Part shown: piece by piece, positions 58,618-64,000 of the stretch
How positions within the stretch are numbered: the first letter of the stretch is position 1
Layout: every line of letters begins with the position of its first letter
Assembly (NCBI GenBank): GCA_003971905.1
Contig: RSEE01000046.1
Coordinates: 124,001 to 188,000 of the forward strand
DNA length: 64,000 nucleotides
Direction: 5' to 3'
Origin: Moniliella sp. 'wahieum'
Taxonomy: Eukaryota; Basidiomycota; Moniliellomycetes; Moniliellales; Moniliellaceae
Translations under genes and position numbers: made by a program
Notes under the pieces: generated by a model
What the model was told of the DNA's origin: nothing
Seen by the model: only the letters and a program-made list of their open reading frames with translations
The model's database searches: none

Positions 58618-61061
58618 TCAACCCCACAGGCCATTGGCCGCAACGTAGGGCGGAGTGATGTGAGGAGCATTAAGGTTGGTCGAGGAGATGTCGGACAGGT
58701 TCAGTAGCTCCGGGGCTTCAACCAGGACAATAGCCATAGCAGCGCCTAGTGCAAATACGGATGTGGTTAGTAGCGGTGCAGAGGTACGAGCGGGTTTCAC
58801 GCCGTGGGAGACACGTGGACATACTGAGATGTTGGGCAATGTGGCAGTGGAGCAAAGAACGGTAGGGCGACGAACATGGTGGCGAACAATAGCCCATCCA
58901 AGGGCAGGTACGCTCCATGAATCGAGTAGTTCTGGGTTTTGCATGTTGAGCAGAGAGCTGTTGTGGGAAAGAATGTCTTCGACAGAGGTGTAATTCAACG
59001 TGCCAGCACCCGAGCCCAAGTACCACACGGGATCGTTATGCTTGTGGAGTGGGTGGGGAGGGTTGGGACCCAGGCGCGTAGTCGCGTCCTGGAAGATAAA
59101 GTCAACCACCGAGTTGTTCTTCATGTCGAAGATGGTGTCACTAGGAATACCCTGGCCCCGATCCGACGCTTTGTCAAACAAAATGGGGTAGCCCTGAAAG
59201 TTGAGCGAGCTGAACGTCTTGTTGGTTCCAACCATAGACCATGTGACCCCATTCGTCATGTTCAACTGCAAATGGAACGTGTAGTCAGCCTTGCCCTGGG
59301 GGGAGCGTCCGCAGTGAACGGGGACAGTGCTGATTCGTTCTGAATCAAAGCACCATTGAGCAGTGTTCCGTTGTAGTTGAGCCATGTGGTACCAGTGGAA
59401 GGCAAGTCGTTGGTCACGTTCCATCCCAGGGCCTTGCCAGCAGGCGTGTCGGGCTGGGGGAAGCCATTGCTCCATTTGGCCTTCTGCAATGGAAGGTCGG
59501 CCTGTTGCGACGGAGTGGGGATGTACGGCTGCACGGACGGAACGGGGAAACCGATAATCTCAGCGGGAAGAGTATATTCGCTGGCAAAGGAGGAAGAATA
59601 CTGGGTAACGGTTGAAATGTCGGCCGGCTCCGGTGTAGCCTCTTGCCGCTTGCTTGCCTTGCTTGCAGTCGGAACGGAGGACGAGGCGAGGGAGCGTGAT
59701 TTGGAGGAACCAACAGAAGAGGCCTTGCTCGAGCTAGAGGCCTTGCTCGAGCTCACCACCGAAGAAGATGAGCCAGCACCTGAGCCAGTCTTGTCCACAT
59801 CAAGCACAGCATATCCCGACGAGATTTGAGGTAGGTTGCCGCAGGCAGCAAGACGCATGCGGTACTGGCCAGTAGAATTGGAGGTGGGCACAACGACAGT
59901 GTAGCGTGAACCAAGCGTCAGCTGCACCACTTGCACTTTTTGCGGGTCAACAAAGGTACCGTCGCGCGCCACGACCCACATATCATGACCGTCAATGGAG
60001 AAACACGACTGCCACTCGGCACCGGCATTGACCAGGTGGAAGGCGGCCCAGTCACCATCGTTACTGCCAAAGGAGGATGTGGGGTAGACGCCAAAGGCAC
60101 TGGTTGTGTTGGTGCAGGTGCGTGCATTAATGTTCTCCAAACGGTTTTCAAAGCTCAGCACCGGTGGGACACACCCAGTTGGGTCGACATAATCCACAAT
60201 ACCAAATGCGGCCGGAACGCCAGAGTACTCTTGGAGCTGCTCCGGTGGCAGGCAAACTACACGTCCTTGTGAGTTGATGAGCATCGTGTCGGAGCAGTAC
60301 GGGTCCTGTCCGGTTGAGCGGTAACGGATCAGGGCATTGTCAAACGTCTCGTGCCGCCAATCGTGGAGCAAAAGAGGCACGGCTTGCTTGAAGGCTTGCT
60401 CAATGCTGTTGTATGCTGACTTGTCAATCGAGTTCCAGGGCCTTCCGGCGGTAGAAGCGGGGTGGATGACGATTGGTCCACGCAAGCCGTCGACGTACCT
60501 GCGATGGCGCGAAAAAGGGAGGAAGGTGAGTAATCCTACAGCTGGGTGGCGGGACAAGGGGGGAAACGTACGTGCCGCGGCTGTGGGAGTGGTAAAAGTA
60601 AGCCCCCGACTGGACCGCTTTCCACTCATACGTGTAGTTCCCGTAAGGAAGGATGGGCCACTGAGTGATCCCGGGCACGCCATCTTGTTGGGGATCAACC
60701 TGAACAATTCCGTGGAAATGGACACTACTCTGGGTGTTGACATTGTTGACGACATTGATGCGCACAGTGTCTCCCTCGGCCTCAATGGTTGGGCCAGGGG
60801 TTTGGCCGTTGATGGCAAACGTTTGGCGCCAGAAACCGTCGGGGGCGAGCCACTCTTGTGTGATCTCAAAGTTGTACTCACGCACCGTGCTGGCGCGGGC
60901 ATGGAGGGGCAAGGCTGCGTCGTGTGCGAGCCACGGCGAAGGTGAAGCGGGGATGAAAGACCAGGGCCAGGATCGGTAGGCGGGTGGGCGAGGGCCAGGG
61001 CGAGGGGGGCCGCGGCGGCGGCAACAGAGGCCAGGCGGACCAGGGTGGAAAGACTGTGCAT
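58618..61061 (-). CDS. secreted or membrane-anchored multicopper oxidase
   Basis: Oxidises a substrate while reducing O2 to water through four coppers. Signal peptide at 61061: MHSLSTLVRLASVAAAAAPL, ALALA. Cupredoxin 1 carries VHFHGI and YFYHSHSRGTYVDGLRGPIV, split by intron 60499-60571. Domain 2 follows (SFENRLENINARTC, FSIDGHDMWVVARDGTFVDP, GSRYTVVVPTSNSTGQYRMR). A Ser/Lys-rich insert (about 59640-59790) and spacer of some 120 residues precede domain 3 (GTTWLNYNGTLLNGALIQNE, then HPLHKHNDPVWYLGSG). The last copper site, HCHIAQH, is in a shifted frame near 58840. A hydrophobic segment (TTSVFALGAAMAIVLV) lies close to the C-terminus, which ends at 58618. All four HxH-type ligand motifs are present. 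It resembles ascorbate-oxidase-like fungal oxidases more than classical laccases; the substrate is unknown. About three indels. Confidence 0.9.
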
Positions 61062-61577
61062 CTGTCCTGGAGGGCGGGAGGGGGGGGTGTTGGTTGGGGG
61101 GAGGTGGTGGCGAGAAAGGGGGGGCGTTTAAGAAGGCGGCCTGAGTGGTGAGTGCTCCTTGGCACGGCGGCGTCGGGGCGACGGGCGGGGAGGTGCGCAG
61201 CAATTCACGGGGTGGGACAGCGGGGCACCGACGCCCAGTGCTGCGTGAGATTGTCGTCCCTCTTACTTGGTAGGGCCAGGGAAGCCTACTATTAGTGCGC
61301 AGCCCTCCTGTATCCCACGCAGCTGCTACGCCACGCACTACCCCACTTTTATCCGGACAGTCAACAAGAGCGGGAGAAGAGCGCCGCGTGAGAAGGGTGT
61401 ATAACAAGGGACTAGGGAGGGTGGGCAACGGCAGGCAACATATGATGGGTGCAATATCGCCTGCTGAAGCACGGCAGTACAATGCATGATGATGATTCAC
61501 ACTATTACACCTGAACAACATATGAACAGCATGGCAGCACACACCCGCAGCCGTTTTCAGCCAGTGCAGACTTCGTA

Positions 61578-61626
61578 CTTACATGTTACATGTTACATCG
61601 ATCCATGCGCTCAACGTTCACTAGTC
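61578..61626. repeat. period-7 mixed array (ACATGT, AACGTT, ACTAGT)
   Basis: ACATGT at 61581 and 61588 (7 bp apart) run into ACATCGAT. AACGTT at 61613 and ACTAGT at 61620 are again exactly 7 bp apart. Confidence 0.8.
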
Positions 61627-61882
61627 ACTGTGTCCCCGCATGCCAGAAAGTGCCACTCCGATGATCGCAATGAGCAACGATCTGCATCGATCAATGCAAA
61701 TGTTTACGTTTATGTAATGCATGCAATGTAATGTTCAACGAGAGCACACTTATGCGAGCCTCTGTTTAACCGCAATGACATGACGGTAGAGCTATAGGCG
61801 CAGCGTTTCTTTGTCCCTCTGTCTTACAAGCGTTGCCCATGCTATGAAGCTTATGAAGCGAGCATCAGTCGCTTAGCTGACA

Positions 61883-62014
61883 CCAGTTACTAGTCACTAG
61901 GATACCCGAGTACTGCCTATAGTACTGCCAACTCCACTACTGAGTACTCAGACTGAGGACTAAGTGAGTACTGAGTTACTGAAGAAGAGTATATACTGTG
62001 AAGCTTGAAGCTGG
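61883..62014. repeat. ACTAGT / AGTACT / AAGCTT cluster
   Basis: ACTAGT near 61892, then AGTACT four times between 61910 and 61975 in GAGTACT contexts, and AAGCTT at 62001 followed 7 bp later by AAGCTG. All are palindromic hexamers or one-base variants. Confidence 0.7.
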
Positions 62015-62223
62015 AATATCAGAGTGATCTCGGAGGTGGCTGACCTACTGCTGGCCCTCACAGGCCTCAGACCCTTTTGGTCAACATATTGAGTGCTGCA
62101 AGAATGTACTGAGAGTGCACTATCGAGTGTTGAATATTCACACTGCTACTCTCACCGAGTTGGGTTTACAGGCGCCACACTAGTATAGAAGTGCTAGGTC
62201 TTCTACCGAGTAGCCCTCAGGAA

Positions 62224-62270
62224 AAGGCCTCAGGCCCTCAGGCCCTCAGACCGGTCACCGGTCACCGGTC
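62224..62270. repeat. period-7 ACCGGT array with CCTCAGG repeats
   Basis: ACCGGT at 62250, 62257 and 62264 gives three exact CACCGGT units. Immediately upstream CAGGCCCT repeats around AGGCCT. Confidence 0.85.
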
Positions 62271-62332
62271 AAACTTCAATTGAGCGACTGAGGGTGAGCG
62301 CGCACGTGAGCCCAAAAGCTTAAAGCGACGTG

Positions 62333-62371
62333 TGATGCATGATGCATAATGCATGTGCACGTGCATGACAG
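62333..62371. repeat. period-7 ATGCAT array
   Basis: ATGCAT at 62335, 62342 and 62349, each 7 bp apart, followed by TGCACGTGCATG, itself palindromic. Confidence 0.85.
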
Positions 62372-62934
62372 TGAGTACACGGAGTACCTGATTCAGATGC
62401 TCACAGAGTGCGTTGCTGCGGGCTGCTACTGAGTACCTAAGGCGTAAGTCTGGACGTTCAATCTAAGCGTTCTGCACGCCTAAACGTCCTAAATGTAAGG
62501 CGTTGGCCAATGATTAACAACGCATTACTAACTAGGGACTGCGTTATAGCTTTGGAATGGCCACTGGCACACTCTTTCTTCACACAAAGGGAGGGGGTGG
62601 GTCTGGCGAAGATCATCGATTCCGGATTCTGATACCCGGCCGGGGACGCAGACTGGACCCCTTCCAGGGCGCGCGCTCCCCCAGCTCGCCTGCTCGCCGG
62701 AAGAAGCAGGTTCTACATAGATACTGCTGCGGGCTACTGTTGCGGCCCGCGGCCCGCAGCCCTCCGCAGCAACTGCTCCGTCTATTCAGAGCACATATCT
62801 ATCCACTGTAATGTAACTGCGGCCCTGGTGACCGGTGCTGAGACCGCTGACTGCTGACCGGTGAGTCCGTGAGGCCGGCGAAGCCTGAAGCCTGAAGCTC
62901 ATTGTTGCGTTGCATGTCTAGCACATTCCTGCTG

Positions 62935-63230
62935 GAGTGCGACTCGGGAGAACTCGACGATCCCATCGACCGACCAGCTGCAAAAACAGCCTTCGGATAA
63001 ACGGCGTGAAGGCAAAGTGGTGAGCCACAAGTCTTCCACCGTCCCAAGGGAAGGAGACAGGAGACAGGAGATAGAGTAGAGGGAGATGCAGATGGAACGA
63101 GCAGGGAGGGGTGGGCGGCGTGCGAGCGGGACTTTTCCGCCCGGCGAGGCGAGCATCACGGAACAACTTGAGGGCCGTGCAGGGACACCCTAACTAGCAC
63201 TACGGGGACCCTAGCACTACCCTCCGGCAT
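62935..63230 (+). repeat. dispersed repeat, copy B
   Basis: Same strand and same block order as 32798-33033, with small insertions (for example a duplicated GACAGGA and an extra CCCTAACTAGCAC). Shared long blocks include CGTGAAGGCAAAGT and GTGAGCCACAAGTCTTC. Confidence 0.8.
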
Positions 63231-64000
63231 CGTGACCGGGCGACCAGCCGTCCGCTTGATTCGGGGCTCTGCCGCGCGCATTCCGACAGGTTGAAATTGC
63301 CTGTACATGGCTCATCGACACCTAGCATGCTTAGGCGTCACTCCCACGGTCTAGCAGCACCGTCTGTTGCTGCTGGAACCGCCATGGGGCGCTGAGCGTG
63401 CTGAGCACTGTCAGCAAAGCTCCAAAACGGGGCGTTGAAAACACATCTTATTGGTCACCGGGCATGTGGCTTTGGGCCGGAACAATAAATGGAAAACGGG
63501 CCGGCTATCATAGAAGGCAGACCGACGACCACATTTGTTGTGTGTATACCGCAGTCAAAGGTGGCCTTCGATGGGTTGGCAGGAGGTTTGGGAGCAGGCA
63601 CTCAATGCGCTGTGGCAGGACGAGAGTGCTGGTATAGCATTGGTAGTGGGAGACTCACAGAACTTGAGCTACGTTGAGAGAAGATCCAAGGGAGACAAGC
63701 TTTTTCAATTGATGAGCTAACTACCTGCCTGCCCTACCGATCGTCGCTGTGCTGCTAACTTGCCCAGCATGCACCAAAAGCTTGCACCCCACCACGCCCA
63801 CCCTCCTCACACCTACGCCCAGGCTGAGACTCAGGAGTCGACCTTTCGCCCCTGTTGCAAATTAATGTTTCCGCGAGTCGTGCGCCGCACACATGCGCAT
63901 CCCAGAATGCTCAGCACTGAAGTGCCACACCCGCCGTACTGTGTTGCGCGCCTCGGCTAATAGTCGCAAGTCGCAGAGCCCTTGCTTTTGAACGGCAGGT

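Larger units (their letters stand above)
61062..64000. other. 2.9-kb gene-poor, repeat-rich region
   Basis: No supported gene. Up to 62370 it is unusually dense in palindrome arrays and AGTACT-type motifs. 62935-63230 is copy B of a dispersed repeat. A short plus-strand open frame at 63535-63720 looks protein-like (WQEVWEQALNALWQDESAGI) but has no domain. The region may be the start of a longer accessory block beyond the window. Confidence 0.55.

Noticed and set aside
63535-63720. Short open frame reading WQEVWEQALNALWQDESAGI
   Set aside because: Protein-like for about 40 residues, but too short, with no upstream exon or domain that could be supported; may be part of a gene fragment.
61062-64000. 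Telomere or subtelomere at the right end
   Set aside because: No tandem TTAGGG array; isolated CCCTA cores only. The gene-poor character alone is not enough.

Overview
The window is nuclear DNA from a basidiomycete fungus, most likely Agaricomycotina; the genus is not resolved. Evidence: spliceosomal introns of 47-88 nt with GT...AG ends and CTAAC/TACTAA-like branch sites, a fungal gene set (metacaspase, Spt7, Rix7, Trm5, hexokinase, Gea-type Arf-GEF, multicopper oxidase), an intron-containing tRNA, moderately high GC, and a Crypton-like tyrosine recombinase. No rRNA, CRISPR or operon is present.

Layout. 1-3107: unidentified coiled-coil protein (+). 4473-5946: metacaspase (+). 6797-7585: EVE-domain protein (+). 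8111-9578: two-HMG-box protein (+). 10064-10526: small membrane-anchored or secreted ORF (-). 10840-13461: Rix7/NVL AAA ATPase (-). 14249-14738 and 15154-15656: divergent ribosomal protein genes RPS11 (-) and RPS12 (+). 17708-20359: Spt7-like SAGA bromodomain protein (+). 20638-23002: single-pass membrane protein with an Atg8-interaction-like motif (-). 23461-23549: tRNA-Gln (-). 23797-25646: Trm5 (+). 26758-28195: hexokinase (-). 29297-32352: Crypton-like recombinase (-). 33327-38838: Gea/GBF1 Sec7 Arf-GEF (+). 39733-42342: multi-pass membrane protein (+). 44282-45729: unidentified protein (-). 48091-56179: very large RA-PH adaptor with coding minisatellites (+). 56787-57682: Vps20/CHMP6 (-). 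58618-61061: multicopper oxidase (-). 61062-64000: gene-poor and repeat-rich.

This is mostly unrelated housekeeping genes. The one thematic patch is Rix7, RPS11 and RPS12 (ribosome assembly and small subunit), with the two ribosomal genes sharing a 415-bp promoter that holds a telobox-like TTAGGGTT.

Nearly every recognisable gene, including essential ones, is cut by small indels that move the conserved sequence between frames, often at homopolymers. The simplest explanation is uncorrected sequencing error, so the coordinates below span whole loci and not single open frames.

The most unusual structure is in the spacers: repeated islands of short palindromic hexamers (ACATGT, AAGCTT, AACGTT, ACCGGT, ACTAGT, ATGCAT, AGCGCT) set head to tail with a strict 7-bp period, the hexamer changing from island to island. 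The second is a 33-bp coding minisatellite in the RA-PH gene.
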